Below, one piece after another: positions 16,371-25,262 of a stretch of 64,000 nucleotides of DNA. Source of the stretch: Haloferax sp. Atlit-12N (lineage in GTDB: Archaea; Halobacteriota; Halobacteria; Halobacteriales; Haloferacaceae); assembly GCF_003383095.1 (NCBI RefSeq), contig NZ_PSYW01000001.1, forward strand, positions 434,001 through 498,000, given 5' to 3'. The notes beneath the pieces are model-generated. The model was given only the letters and a program-made list of their open reading frames with translations. It was not told the DNA's origin and did not search any database. The position numbers and the translations under genes are program-made. The first letter of the stretch is position 1. Every line of letters begins with the position of its first letter.

Positions 16371-16604
16371 ATGACCGAGGTCGAAATCGAATACTGCGTC
16401 CCCTGCGGGTTCCTCGACCGAGCGGAGCAACTGCAGCACGCGCTGCTCGAACAGTTCGGCGACCGACTCGACCGCGTGGCGCTCGTCACGGGCGACCACG
16501 GCGTCCTCACCGTCACCGTCGACGGCGAGCGCGTCTGGGACAAGTCGGAAGACGAGTTCGATCCGGACCTCGTGCTCCGGCGGGTCCGCCCGCACGTCGG
16601 CTGA
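16371..16604 (+). CDS. Rdx family (SelT/SelW/SelH-like) thioredoxin-fold redox protein
   Basis: A 77-residue protein starting MTEVEIEYCVPCGFLDRAEQ. The CxxC at Cys9/Cys12 directly after the first beta strand is the Rdx/SelW signature. Position 12, often selenocysteine in homologues elsewhere, is an ordinary Cys codon here. The C-terminal GVLTVTVDGERVWDKSEDEFDP matches the conserved end of the family. It is probably a small cytosolic thiol oxidoreductase. A TATA-like CTTTTAC at 16341-16347 lies 27 nt before the ATG, so it has its own promoter. Confidence 0.88.
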   Translation: MTEVEIEYCVPCGFLDRAEQLQHALLEQFGDRLDRVALVTGDHGVLTVTVDGERVWDKSEDEFDPDLVLRRVRPHVG

Positions 16605-16616
16605 GCGGGGCGGGAC

Positions 16617-17021
16617 GTGAAGTCACTCGAACACGCCGTCGTCGGCGCAGTTGCTGGGACGGTCGCCGCGGTCGCGGTGGACCCGCCGGGGAGCCTGCCG
16701 CTTCTCGTCGGCGGCGCGGTCCTCGTGAGCGTCTTCGTCGACCTCGACCACTTCGTCATCGCCCGCGTCCAGCGCGGCGACTGGGCGAACCTGCGACTCG
16801 CGGTGACGAACCCGCGGGTCGGTCTGCTCGACCAAGAGCGGGTGTTCGAGGAGTTCGACACCGAGTTCGACCGGAAGCGCCTCCTGAGCCACCACCTCGT
16901 CGGCGGCGTCGCGGTCGGCGCGCTCGCGTTCTCGGGGCTCGGGTCGCTCGCGGCGTTCCTCGCGGTCGTACTCTACGTGCACGTCGTCTGCGACTTCTTG
17001 CGGGACCTCGGCATCGCGTGA
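16617..17021 (+). CDS. Small membrane-bound metal-dependent hydrolase-like protein (YdjM/DUF457-like)
   Basis: A 134-residue protein with GTG start, 12 nt after the Rdx gene. Conserved-looking His/Asp residues lie around TM segments: LEHAVVG near the N-terminus, FVDLDHFVI near residues 40-48, LSHHLVGG near 90 and YVHVVCDFLRD near the C-terminus. This pattern resembles the YdjM/DUF457 family of predicted membrane metal-dependent hydrolases. Three or four TM helices are visible. The family call is tentative and no substrate is known. Confidence 0.7.
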   Translation: MKSLEHAVVGAVAGTVAAVAVDPPGSLPLLVGGAVLVSVFVDLDHFVIARVQRGDWANLRLAVTNPRVGLLDQERVFEEFDTEFDRKRLLSHHLVGGVAVGALAFSGLGSLAAFLAVVLYVHVVCDFLRDLGIA

Positions 17022-17073
17022 AAAGAGTAGAAAGCCGCGGAAGTCAGTCCAGCTGCCGGTCGCCCGCGGTCGC

Positions 17074-18108
17074 TTAGTGGCCCCAGCGCCGACCGTCTTC
17101 GTCGTAGCGGGCGTTCATGATGCGCTCCCACTGGTCGGTCGAGATGTCCACGTCGGCCGCACCGACGTTCTCGTCGAGTTGGTCGGTCGTCCGCGCGCCG
17201 ACGATGGGAACGACGGTCGCCTCGGGGTAGTCCATCAACCAGCGGAGCGCGACCTGCGCGGGGCTGGCGTCGACTTCGTCGGCGACGGCGCGAATCTCGT
17301 CGAGCACCTTCCAGCCGCGCTCGGAGACGTAGAACCGGTCGAACCGCTCGTCGAACGACCCGCGCGCGCCGTCGGGCGCGACGTACTCGGTCGGGTCGTC
17401 GGAGTCGGCGCGCTCGTACTTCCCCGTGAGGAAGCCGCCCGCGAGCGGCGAGTACGGACAAACCGCGATGTCTTGGTCGCCGCACACGTCGAGGTAGTCT
17501 TTCACGTCCTCGTAGTAGCCAGCGTGGAACAGCGGCTGGGTCACGTCGAAGCGGGCGTAGTCGTTGACGTCGGACTTCCACAGCGACTTCGTGAGCTGCC
17601 AGGAGGCCATCGTGGACGCGCCGAGGTAGTTGACTTTCCCCTCCTCGACGAGACCGTTGAGCGCCCGGAGCGTCTCCTCGATGGGCGTCTCCTCGTCCCA
17701 GCGGTGGATGTAGTAGAGGTCGAGGTAGTCGGTGTCGAGGCGGTCGAGCGTCCCCTCGATTTGGTTGCGGATGTGGGTCCGCGAGAGGCCGCGACCGTTG
17801 GGGTTGTCCTCGTCGAACGGGAAGTACACCTTCGAGGCGAGCACGTAGTCCTCGCGGTCGCGCTCGGCCAGCCAGTTACCGATGTACTCCTCGGAGGTGC
17901 CGTTCGGATTCCCGTAGACGTTAGCGGTGTCGATGAAGTTCCCGCCGCGCTCCTCGAACGCGTCGAGGAGTTCGTGCGCTTCCTCCTCGTCGGTCTCCAG
18001 AACGCCGCTGCTCTTTCGACCGAATCGCCACGTGCCGAAGCACAGTTCCGAGACGCGGGTGCCGGTCGACCCGAGTCGTCGATAGTCGAGGCTCATGGTC
18101 GATGTCAC
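17074..18108 (-). CDS. Aldo/keto reductase
   Basis: A 344-residue NADP-type aldo/keto reductase TIM barrel. The catalytic tetrad is recognisable: Asp and Tyr in NFIDTANVYG, Lys in LASKVYFP and His in LYYIHRWDEE. The cofactor-binding end is VVPIVGARTTDQLDENVGA. The closest general type is the YghZ/Tas or Kv-beta-like branch that reduces aldehydes; the substrate is unknown. The first Met is used here, but the internal Met at 18094-18096 (MSLDYRRLG) fits family starts equally well. It is transcribed away from a small membrane protein gene. Confidence 0.92.
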   Translation of the reverse strand: MTSTMSLDYRRLGSTGTRVSELCFGTWRFGRKSSGVLETDEEEAHELLDAFEERGGNFIDTANVYGNPNGTSEEYIGNWLAERDREDYVLASKVYFPFDEDNPNGRGLSRTHIRNQIEGTLDRLDTDYLDLYYIHRWDEETPIEETLRALNGLVEEGKVNYLGASTMASWQLTKSLWKSDVNDYARFDVTQPLFHAGYYEDVKDYLDVCGDQDIAVCPYSPLAGGFLTGKYERADSDDPTEYVAPDGARGSFDERFDRFYVSERGWKVLDEIRAVADEVDASPAQVALRWLMDYPEATVVPIVGARTTDQLDENVGAADVDISTDQWERIMNARYDEDGRRWGH

Positions 18109-18148
18109 GACGGCCGGCGACTAAAGGGTGCGAGTAGCGGCGAGAGGT

Positions 18149-18412
18149 TCAGGTTTGTCCGTCGGCGTCGGGCGATTCGGCGCCGGGCGGTTCGGCGCGG
18201 GTCGTCTCCCGCTCGGTTTCGGTACGGTTCGCGTCTGCCTCGAACAACTCGCGTGTGACCGGCGCACCACCGAGCGCGAGCGCGAGGAGGAGAACTCCGA
18301 ACCCGATGGTGAGGAATCCCTGCGACGGGTTCTCGGCGAGGGCCGCAAGGTGGAGGGCCATACCGACCAACGCGAGCACGACGGCGAACCGCTGGAGGAC
18401 TGCGTCGTCCAT
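18149..18412 (-). CDS. Small membrane protein (two TM helices)
   Basis: An 87-residue protein starting MDDAVLQRFAVVLALVG. Hydrophobic helices lie at residues 8-27 and 33-50 (GFLTIGFGVLLLALALGG), followed by a charged, Thr/Glu-rich cytoplasmic-looking tail. The internal Met is preferred because the 27 codons upstream are Arg/Ser-rich shadow sequence. It lies in a divergent arrangement with the Gfo/Idh oxidoreductase gene, about 80 bp apart. Function unknown. Confidence 0.65.
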   Translation of the reverse strand: MDDAVLQRFAVVLALVGMALHLAALAENPSQGFLTIGFGVLLLALALGGAPVTRELFEADANRTETERETTRAEPPGAESPDADGQT

Positions 18413-18461
18413 GGCCGGACCACACGAGCCACCCAGGAATCCCTTGCGACTCGCCCGCACG

Positions 18462-18467
18462 CTTTTG
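18462..18467 (+). promoter_or_regulatory. TATA box for the Gfo/Idh gene
   Basis: CTTTTG is centred about 27 nt before the ATG at 18492, indicating a leaderless mRNA. Confidence 0.45.
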
Positions 18468-18491
18468 CGGCTTCCGCGCGACTGGTACGGC

Positions 18492-19490
18492 ATGTTCAGA
18501 GTCGCAGGTATCGGGCTCGGAAGCCTCGGCGTGCTGGAGTGCCGCTTGCTCGACGAGCTGGAGGGCGTGCGCGTCGTCGCCGGCGTCGACCCCGCAGACG
18601 AGGTGCGTGAGAAATTCGGCGACGAGTTCGACGTGCCGACCTACGAGACGACCGAGGAACTGCTGGACGCCGAGTTCCTCGACGCGGTGACCATCGCCTC
18701 GCCGCACACGAAGCACTTCGACCAAGCGCTCGCGGCGCTCGACGCCGACCTCCACGTCCACCTCGAAAAGCCGATGGTGACCGACCTCGGCGGCGCGCGG
18801 GCGCTCATCGACCGCGCCGAGGAGCGCGGCCTCACGCTCGCGGTCGGCTACCAGCGCCACTTCGACCCGCGGTTCCACGAACTGCGGCGTGTTATCGACA
18901 GCGGCCGCATCGGCGACCCGCACATGGTGGTCTGCCACCTCGAACAGGAGTGGATTCGCTGGACGAAAGACGAGTGGCGCGGCGACCCGTCGCTGTCGGG
19001 CGGCGGCCAACTGTACGACTCGGGGTCGCACCTCCTCGACGCGATGCTCTGGGTGACGCGCTCGACGCCGGTGACAGTCGCCGCGGCGGTCGACCACCGC
19101 GGCCACGACGTGGACGTGAACTCGGCGCTCGCGGTCGTCCTCGACCGCGACGGCGACCGCCTCACCGCGAGCGTCGGCGTCTCCGGCGACGGACAGAGCG
19201 TGCCGGAACCCGGCGAGTCGCTCCGCGTCATCGGCACCGAGGGCATGGTCGCCTTCGACGGCGAGACCATCGAGGTGACGGAGGGCGGAACCACCTACAC
19301 CGCGACGCCGCCGACGCCCGACTTCGAGGAGTTGACCCGGAAGAAGCTCCGGAACTTCGTGGACGCCGCGCGCGACGAGGCCGACCTCGCCATCCCGGCC
19401 GAGGACGCCCTCCACGTGACCGCGCTGACCGAGGCGGCCTACGAGTCGTCGACGACGGGCAGACGGGTCAACGTCGACGGCGACGCCTGA
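18492..19490 (+). CDS. Gfo/Idh/MocA family NAD(P)-dependent oxidoreductase
   Basis: A 332-residue dehydrogenase. The Rossmann domain begins FRVAGIGLGSLGVLE (GxGxxG at about 6-13), with IASPHTKHFDQAL and the family signature HLEKPMVTD. A C-terminal substrate domain contains YQRHFDPRF and GGGQLYDSGSHLLD, with the catalytic-type Asp/His pair. Such enzymes oxidise sugars or inositols or reduce their keto derivatives; the substrate cannot be assigned. It is convergent with the PQQ-type sugar dehydrogenase gene. The start is supported by a TATA box 27 nt upstream. Confidence 0.92.
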   Translation: MFRVAGIGLGSLGVLECRLLDELEGVRVVAGVDPADEVREKFGDEFDVPTYETTEELLDAEFLDAVTIASPHTKHFDQALAALDADLHVHLEKPMVTDLGGARALIDRAEERGLTLAVGYQRHFDPRFHELRRVIDSGRIGDPHMVVCHLEQEWIRWTKDEWRGDPSLSGGGQLYDSGSHLLDAMLWVTRSTPVTVAAAVDHRGHDVDVNSALAVVLDRDGDRLTASVGVSGDGQSVPEPGESLRVIGTEGMVAFDGETIEVTEGGTTYTATPPTPDFEELTRKKLRNFVDAARDEADLAIPAEDALHVTALTEAAYESSTTGRRVNVDGDA

Positions 19491-19535
19491 CGCCCTTGCC
19501 CAGGCCCCGAGTCCGGGCGAGTTACGGTGCGACCC

Positions 19536-20936
19536 TCAGACGCCGGTCAGCCGGTTCAGCGCACCCGACGACCCGGTGACAATCGGTCGGTCGCTGGTGC
19601 AGACGTACAGTTCGCCGTCGGGGGCGCGGCCGAACGCGAGGACGTTCGCTCCGCCGTCGTCGCGGTCCGCCACGGGAATCTCCGCGATGTTCCACGGACG
19701 CGACTCGCTCGGGCGGGCGGCGAACAGTCTCCCCTCTGACTGCCAGTCGGCGAAGACGTACGCGCCCGAGAGGTCCGGAATCGACTCGCCGCGGTAGACG
19801 TGGCCGCCGATGACGGCCACGCCAGACGGTCCGTCACCGCTGTGGGGGTACTCCAGCACCGGGTCGATGAGCGGCGCGCCGTCGGGCGTCTCGGCCGGGC
19901 AGTCGTCGGCGCGGAAGCAGTGTGCGCCCTCGCGGACGTTCCAGCCGTAGTTGCCGCCGCGCTCCAAGAGGTTCACCTCCTCCCACGCGCCCTGTCCCAC
20001 GTCGGCGACGTAGCAGTCCTCGCCGTCGAACGAGAGCCGCCACGGGTTTCTGAGCCCCCACGCGTACTGCTCGTTGAGGCCGTCGGTGCCGACAAGCGGG
20101 TTGTCTTCGGGAATCCCGTAGGGCCGGTCGTCGTCGTCGCCGGAGACGCCGCCGGTCGAGTCCACGTCGATTCGGAGGACGCTCCCGAGGAGGTTCTCGG
20201 TCACGTCCTGCCCGTTGCCGCCCGGAACGGCGTCGTACCAGTCGTCGGCGTGACCGCGCCCCTCGTCGTTCGCGCCGCCGCCGTCGCCCGTGGCGACGTA
20301 GAGATAGCCGTCCGGGCCGAACGCGACGGCCCCGGCGTTGTGGTTCGACTGCGGTTGGGGCAGTTCGAGCAACGTCCGCTCGGAGTCGGCCGAGACGGTC
20401 GTCGCCTCGGGGTCGACCGTCAGTTCGCTCAGGACGAACGTGTGGCTGTAGTTGGAGGGCGTCCCCGACCGCCGCGGGGCGCTGTACCGGAGGTAGAGCC
20501 GCCCGTTGTCGGCGAACTCGGGGTGGAAGGCGACGCCGAGGAAGCCGCGCTCGTCGTAGCCGTTGAGGTCGACGACGCGGTCGGTGATGTCGAGATAGGG
20601 CTCGCTCTGTAGTCCCGAGTCGTCGTGCAACCAGATTCGGCCGGGCTGGTCCACGACGAACCGTCGGCTCCCACCGAACGCCTCGGGAATGGCCACGTCG
20701 ACCGGCGAGGCGAACCCGGTCGCCAGTGTCTCGTAGGCGACTTCGAGGCCCGAGAGGGAGCCGTCGCCCCCGGTGTCCGTGGTCGCGGTCGAGCCGTCGG
20801 TGTCGTCGGATGTCGCGTCGCTGTCAGTCGTTCCGCCAGCGTCGTCGTCGTCGGTCGGGGCGCTCGCACAGCCCGCGAGGCCGCCGAGGAGGGTCGCGCC
20901 GGTCGCGGCGAGGAAGTGGCGTCGGGAACCGTTCAT
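19536..20936 (-). CDS. PQQ-dependent sugar dehydrogenase-like lipoprotein (glucose/sorbosone dehydrogenase family)
   Basis: A 466-residue secreted six-bladed beta-propeller protein. The N-terminus SRRHFLAATGATLLGGLAGC is a twin-arginine signal with a lipobox (Cys23), so it should be a Tat-exported lipoprotein. An Asp/Thr-rich linker follows, then the propeller with GFLGVAFHPEFADNGRLYLRY, AFGPDGYLYVATGDGG, WGLRNPWRLSFDGEDCYVADVGQ and GGNYGWNVREGAHCF, as in Asd/YliI-type soluble aldose dehydrogenases. It would oxidise sugars at the cell surface if PQQ is available; PQQ supply in haloarchaea is uncertain, so the cofactor is inferred only from the family. Confidence 0.92.
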   Translation of the reverse strand: MNGSRRHFLAATGATLLGGLAGCASAPTDDDDAGGTTDSDATSDDTDGSTATTDTGGDGSLSGLEVAYETLATGFASPVDVAIPEAFGGSRRFVVDQPGRIWLHDDSGLQSEPYLDITDRVVDLNGYDERGFLGVAFHPEFADNGRLYLRYSAPRRSGTPSNYSHTFVLSELTVDPEATTVSADSERTLLELPQPQSNHNAGAVAFGPDGYLYVATGDGGGANDEGRGHADDWYDAVPGGNGQDVTENLLGSVLRIDVDSTGGVSGDDDDRPYGIPEDNPLVGTDGLNEQYAWGLRNPWRLSFDGEDCYVADVGQGAWEEVNLLERGGNYGWNVREGAHCFRADDCPAETPDGAPLIDPVLEYPHSGDGPSGVAVIGGHVYRGESIPDLSGAYVFADWQSEGRLFAARPSESRPWNIAEIPVADRDDGGANVLAFGRAPDGELYVCTSDRPIVTGSSGALNRLTGV

Positions 20937-21074
20937 GTCGACGTAGAACGGCGCGACCGGAGTAAGGCTTGCTACGGTCGGGCCGGCGAGGCCTCCTCGT
21001 TCGCCCCGCCCCGCGACTCGAATCGAGCGGCGATTCCGAATCTCTTACCACCCGATGGTGACGACGGGTATGAC

Positions 21075-22022
21075 ATGGACGAGGTACTCGCCGCCGACGG
21101 CCTCAGGAAGTCCTACGGCGACGTGGAGGCGCTCTCGGGCGTCTCCCTGTCGGTCGCCGAGGGGGAGGTCTTCGGCCTCATCGGTCCGAACGGCGCGGGG
21201 AAGACGACGTTAGTTCGCGCCCTCACGGGCACGACCGCGGTGGACTCGGGGTCGGCGACCATCCTCGGGCACGACCCGACCGAGGTGGACCGCCAGCGCC
21301 TCGGCGTCCTCCCGCAGGAGTTCCGGCCCGCGGGCCGGCTCTCCGCCCGCGAACTCGTGGCCTACTACGCGGGGCTCTACGACGACGCCCGCGACCCCGA
21401 CGCGGTGCTCGACGAGGTCGGTCTCGCCGACGCCGCCGACACGTGGTACGAGAACCTCTCGGGCGGCCAGCAGCGCCGCGCCTGTATCGCGCTGACGCTC
21501 GTCAACGACCCCGACGTGCTGTTCTTGGACGAGCCGACCACCGGTATCGACCCGGCGGGCCGCCGGTCGCTGTGGGGGCTCGTCGAGGATCTCGCCGCCG
21601 GGGGGACGACGGTGTTTCTCACCAGCCACTCCATGGAGGAGGTAGAGCGCCTCGCCGACCGCGTGGGCCTGCTCAACGCGGGCGAACTCGTCACGGTCGG
21701 CCAGCCGGACGACCTCGTCGCCGAGTACGGCGGCGAGAGCCGTCTCGTCGTCCGGACCGACGGCGACGGCGACGCGGCCCTCGGGTCGGTGTCGCTCCCG
21801 GCCGCGCTCGACGCGACGGTGTCGGGAGACGGCATCACCGTCCACGGCGTCGGCCCGCGCGACATCGGCGACGTGGTCGCCGCCTTCGACGACGCGGGCG
21901 TCGTCTACGAGTCGCTCGTCTGGAAACAGCCCGGTCTCGAAGAGGTCTACCTCTCTTTGACCGGCGAGCAGTTCGAGGCGGCCCGGCCCGCCGCGGCCGC
22001 CGCGGTCGGGGGTGACAGATGA
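21075..22022 (+). CDS. ABC-2 type transporter ATP-binding protein
   Basis: A 315-residue ATPase of the DrrA/NatA type. Walker A is GPNGAGKT (residues 37-44), with Q-loop LPQEF, signature LSGGQQRR, Walker B VLFLDEPTTG and switch His in TSHSMEE. The extra C-terminal region of about 90 residues is typical of exporters with separate permeases. The Met at 21075 is chosen because the preceding in-frame sequence is not conserved in character. The next gene, the permease, overlaps it by 4 nt. It exports an unknown substrate, such as a lipid, drug or antibiotic. Confidence 0.93.
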   Translation: MDEVLAADGLRKSYGDVEALSGVSLSVAEGEVFGLIGPNGAGKTTLVRALTGTTAVDSGSATILGHDPTEVDRQRLGVLPQEFRPAGRLSARELVAYYAGLYDDARDPDAVLDEVGLADAADTWYENLSGGQQRRACIALTLVNDPDVLFLDEPTTGIDPAGRRSLWGLVEDLAAGGTTVFLTSHSMEEVERLADRVGLLNAGELVTVGQPDDLVAEYGGESRLVVRTDGDGDAALGSVSLPAALDATVSGDGITVHGVGPRDIGDVVAAFDDAGVVYESLVWKQPGLEEVYLSLTGEQFEAARPAAAAAVGGDR

Positions 22023-22774
22023 GCCTCGCCGCCCGCGTCCGCTCGGAGTTCGTCGCCTCGTGGCACTCGTTCCTCCGGCGGCGGACGGCGGTCTTCTTCA
22101 CGTTCTTCTTCCCCGCCATCATCGTCGTCATCTTCGGGGCACTCGTGCAGACCCAACCGACCGGCGGCGGCCTGTTCGCCGAGCCGAAGGAGTACTACAT
22201 CGCCGGCTACCTCGCGGTCGTCGTGCTGTTCACCCCGCTGTCGCGCGTCGGGAGCACCATCGCTCGCCACCGCGAGGGAAGCCGCTTCGAGAAGTTGGCG
22301 ACGACGCCGCTGTCCCGCGCCGAGTGGCTCCTCGCGCACTCGCTCGTCAACGTGGTCGTCATCGGCCTCGCGGCGCTGTTGCTCCTCGCGCTGTCGGCGC
22401 TCGTGACTGGGGCGTCGATTCCGCTGCGGCCCGCGACGCTCGCCATCGTCCCCTTCGTCGCGCTCGGCGTGACGCTCTTCTGCGGCCTCGGGGCCGTCAT
22501 CGGGAGCGTCGCGGACTCGCAGGACGGCGTCATCGCCGCGAGCAACGCCATCGCGCTTCCCCTGTTGTTCCTCTCCGAGACGTTCGTGACGCCCGACCTG
22601 CTCCCGGCGTGGTTCGTCCCGGCGCTGAACCTCTCGCCGCTCACGTACTTCGCCCGCGGCGTCCGGGCGCTCACCTACGGCGGCGGTGACTGGGTCACCA
22701 ACCTCGCGGTGCTCGCGGCCCTCGCGGTCGCCTTCTTCGCGGCGGGAACGATGGCGATTCCGCGGACCGACTGA
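22019..22774 (+). CDS. ABC-2 type transporter permease
   Basis: A 251-residue permease with six TM helices, starting MSLAARVRSEFVASWHSFLRRRTAVFFTFFFPAIIV. ABC-2 features are LFLSETFVTPDLLPAWFVPALNLSPLTYFARGVRAL near the C-terminal half. Its ATG overlaps the ATPase stop (ATGA), so the two are co-translated as a two-gene exporter. No substrate-binding protein is nearby, which fits an export role. Confidence 0.92.
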   Translation: MSLAARVRSEFVASWHSFLRRRTAVFFTFFFPAIIVVIFGALVQTQPTGGGLFAEPKEYYIAGYLAVVVLFTPLSRVGSTIARHREGSRFEKLATTPLSRAEWLLAHSLVNVVVIGLAALLLLALSALVTGASIPLRPATLAIVPFVALGVTLFCGLGAVIGSVADSQDGVIAASNAIALPLLFLSETFVTPDLLPAWFVPALNLSPLTYFARGVRALTYGGGDWVTNLAVLAALAVAFFAAGTMAIPRTD

Positions 22775-22876
22775 GGAGGCGCGGACGCCGCTCGCCTGCG
22801 GTGTTCGAGTGAGTTGTCGCCCCTCGACGCGCCCGCAAACTCAAGCCTTAACCCGCGGCCGACCCCACGTGGGGGC

Positions 22877-23161
22877 ATGGTCGAAACTGAGACGTACACC
22901 ATCGAGGGACCGGACGGAGACACCGAAGCGCTCGAACTTCCCGCGGGCCTCGTCGACATCTTCTCGGAGCAGGGCGAAGACCCGACCGACGTCGTCGCCG
23001 ACGTCGTCGTGCAGGCGTTCGCACAGCAGGCGCACGTCGTCGCTCACCACAGCGAGGGCGGCGCGCCGGCCGACATCGCCGAAATCAACGAGAAGATGGA
23101 AGAGCTGTTCGAGGACCGCTTCGGCGTCCCGCTCTCGGACGCGCTCGGCCACTCGCACTAA
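22877..23161 (+). CDS. Conserved haloarchaeal small protein
   Basis: A 94-residue soluble acidic protein starting MVETETYTIEGPDGDTEALELP. It has a beta-rich N-terminus, then VVADVVVQAFAQQAHVVAHHSEGGAPADIAEINEKMEELFEDRFGVPLSDALGHSH. Several His residues (AHVVAHH and the terminal GHSH) might bind metal. CCTTAAC at 22846-22852 is centred about 28 nt before the ATG and may be its TATA element. It is convergent with the ZIP transporter gene. Function unknown. Confidence 0.7.
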   Translation: MVETETYTIEGPDGDTEALELPAGLVDIFSEQGEDPTDVVADVVVQAFAQQAHVVAHHSEGGAPADIAEINEKMEELFEDRFGVPLSDALGHSH

Positions 23162-23256
23162 GCCGCGTTCGCGGCTCGCAGTTCGCTGTTTTCTCTGCCG
23201 TTCCGAGACGAAGGCGAGAGCCGCGCGTCTGAGCCGTCGTGGCGGGTCCGCCGCGC

Positions 23257-24054
23257 TCAGATGAACGCCAGCGGGACCATGATAGCGAAGCCGGCGACGA
23301 GCCCCGCGAACAGTTCGACCCGGCCGCCGCGCGGGAGGCGCTCGCCGAGTTCGAGCGCTTCGGGGATGAACTCCGTGAGCACGAGAAACACCATCGCGCC
23401 CGCCGCGAAGCCGAAGCCGAACGGGAGGAACTCCCGGGCGATGCGGACGAAGTAGAAGGCGATGACCGCGCCGATGGGCTGGGGCAGGCTGGAGAAGATA
23501 GCCCACCAGACGAGCTTCCAGTTCGAGACGTTCATCGACCGGAGCGGGATGGAGATGGCGAGCCCCTCGGGGACGTTGTGAATCGAGATGGCGATAGTCA
23601 TGAACACCGCGAGCAGCGGGACGACGAAGCCGAACAGCTGGAAGCCGCCGTCGAGGCCGAGGTCGGCGAAGGAGACGCCGACGGCGACGCCCTCGGGGAA
23701 GCTGTGGACGGTGAGGATACCGAGAATCAACAGCAGTTTGCGGAAGTCGGCCTCCTCGTACTGCTTTGGGTTGACCTCCGCGCCCTCGATGACGTGGTGG
23801 GCGACGAGGACGAGCGCGACGCCCGCGAGCATCCCGATGCCGAGTTGGAGCGGGGTCCCGTTTGCGAGCCCCTCGAAGACGAGCCCGAACAGCGAAGCCG
23901 ACACCATGATGCCCGAGGCGATGCCCCACAGCGCCACGTTCCAGCGGTCGCTCACGTCCGAGACGAAGAAGAACGGAATCGCGCCGAGACCGGTCGCAAT
24001 AGCCGTGACGAGCCCGGCGAGAAAGACGAACGCGAGCGCAGAAAACTGGTCCAT
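23257..24054 (-). CDS. ZIP family divalent metal transporter
   Basis: A 265-residue membrane protein with eight TM helices. The metal-binding helices IV and V carry VHSFPEGVAVG and IHNVPEGLAISIP, the signature of ZIP transporters (ZupT/GufA subgroup), which import zinc or other divalent metals. A further His pair sits in VAHHVIEGAEVNP. A His-rich cytoplasmic loop is absent. The upstream region (24055-24120) is AT-rich and probably holds its promoter. Neighbouring 22877 gene product is also His-containing, but a link is only speculative. Confidence 0.92.
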   Translation of the reverse strand: MDQFSALAFVFLAGLVTAIATGLGAIPFFFVSDVSDRWNVALWGIASGIMVSASLFGLVFEGLANGTPLQLGIGMLAGVALVLVAHHVIEGAEVNPKQYEEADFRKLLLILGILTVHSFPEGVAVGVSFADLGLDGGFQLFGFVVPLLAVFMTIAISIHNVPEGLAISIPLRSMNVSNWKLVWWAIFSSLPQPIGAVIAFYFVRIAREFLPFGFGFAAGAMVFLVLTEFIPEALELGERLPRGGRVELFAGLVAGFAIMVPLAFI

Positions 24055-24261
24055 ACCGAACCTAGTCGGCCGGAGCCGATAAGTATTATCATATTCCAGA
24101 TATTTTTGGCGGGCCTAAACAATTGAGTATCCAGTAGAAGGCCTCAGATAGTTTAGACGGGTCAAAAAGTCCGATTTAGAGTTAGAATAGATATTCTGAT
24201 ATATGTCGGCACAGGTGGCGGCTCAGTGGCGGTAATCAGCGAAGAAAGGTGTCGGTTCCGC

Positions 24262-24293
24262 GGTGCGCTCGTACCGGGCGTACTGGACGCACC
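24262..24293 (-). terminator. Stem-loop downstream of the MscS-like gene
   Basis: GGTGCG (24262-24267) pairs with CGCACC (24288-24293), with an inner GTAC/GTAC stem at 24271-24283. It begins 14 nt beyond the stop of the minus-strand gene. It may mark the end of that transcript. The rest of 24055-24306 is AT-rich non-coding sequence in which I see no gene. Confidence 0.3.
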
Positions 24294-24306
24294 GGGCGGA
24301 GCGTGT

Positions 24307-25059
24307 TCAGTCGTCTGCGGGCGACGCGCCCTCGGGCGAGTCGCTGTCGCCGCCCATGGGCGAGACGGGGGTTGCCGCGACGGAGCGGGCCGAACCCATC
24401 CAGCGCTCGACGTTGGCCGAGACGTAGTCGCGCGCACCGAAGGCGACCGCGCCGCCGACGCCGATGGCGAGGGCCGCAGCGATACCCCACGCGAACGCCT
24501 GTGCGATGGTGAACAGGATGGCCACGTCGATGCCCATCGTGCTCAGACCGATGACGACGGCGGTGAAGTAGAGGAACATCCGGGTGCCGACCGCGAAGAT
24601 GCTCGTGTACGGCGTCTCGGTCGCCGCGCGGGTCCGCGTGATGGCGTCACCGATGAAGTCGGCGACGACGAACCCGAGGACGATGACGAGCAGCCCGGCC
24701 ACGAACGACGGCGCGTACGACGCCGCGGTCGAGACCCATTCGGAGAACAGGTCGACCGCGAGGACGTCGGCGGCCGCGAGGACGGCGATGGCGTAGACGA
24801 ACCACTTGCCGAGCGTTCCGAACGCGCTCGAGACCGCCTTTTCGGTCCCACCGAGAATCTTCCCGACCGGCGTCGCCAACACCGCCTTGTCGACCTCGAC
24901 GCGGTCGGCGACTCGCGTGATGAGTCGGGCGGCGATACTGCCGATGAACCAGCCGACGATGAGGATTAAGAGCGCGCCCACGAGTCGCGGGACGAACGCG
25001 AGCACGGCGTTAGTTAACTCTGCGATGGACTCGGTCAACGTGACTTGTAACGGGTACAT
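24307..25059 (-). CDS. Mechanosensitive channel-related membrane protein (CmpX/small MscS-like)
   Basis: A 250-residue protein with repeated Gly-rich TM helices: AVLAFVPRLVGALLILIVGWFIGSIAARLITR, SYAPSFVAGLLVIVLGFVVADFIGDAI and IAQAFAWGIAAALAIGVGGAVAFGARDYV. These are the conserved TM-helix repeats of the MscS-related CmpX/YnaI-like family. The cytoplasmic vestibule of true MscS is missing, so it may not form a classical osmotic valve. The C-terminus is a disordered Ser/Pro/Asp tail. The upstream 25060-25262 is AT-rich with no gene; it holds the promoter. Confidence 0.85.
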   Translation of the reverse strand: MYPLQVTLTESIAELTNAVLAFVPRLVGALLILIVGWFIGSIAARLITRVADRVEVDKAVLATPVGKILGGTEKAVSSAFGTLGKWFVYAIAVLAAADVLAVDLFSEWVSTAASYAPSFVAGLLVIVLGFVVADFIGDAITRTRAATETPYTSIFAVGTRMFLYFTAVVIGLSTMGIDVAILFTIAQAFAWGIAAALAIGVGGAVAFGARDYVSANVERWMGSARSVAATPVSPMGGDSDSPEGASPADD

Positions 25060-25262
25060 GTTCCGGGTGGAATATCGCGCGCTTGATAGTTAGTTAAGAA
25101 TAGTAGAACCGTGAATAAAATAATCTCGTAATCGGAACCCTCCGATTTCTCCGATACTCGGTGAAAACGGACGAACCGACGGCTTGCGGAGTGAGACGTC
25201 CGGTTCCCGTTCGACTCGCTCGTCGCCCGGACTGTCTTCGGTTCAGTCGCGTCCGCCGCGGT

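Noticed and set aside
16371..16604. Selenocysteine recoding in the Rdx/SelW-like gene
   Set aside because: Both CxxC positions are normal Cys codons and no in-frame UGA or SECIS-like element is seen.
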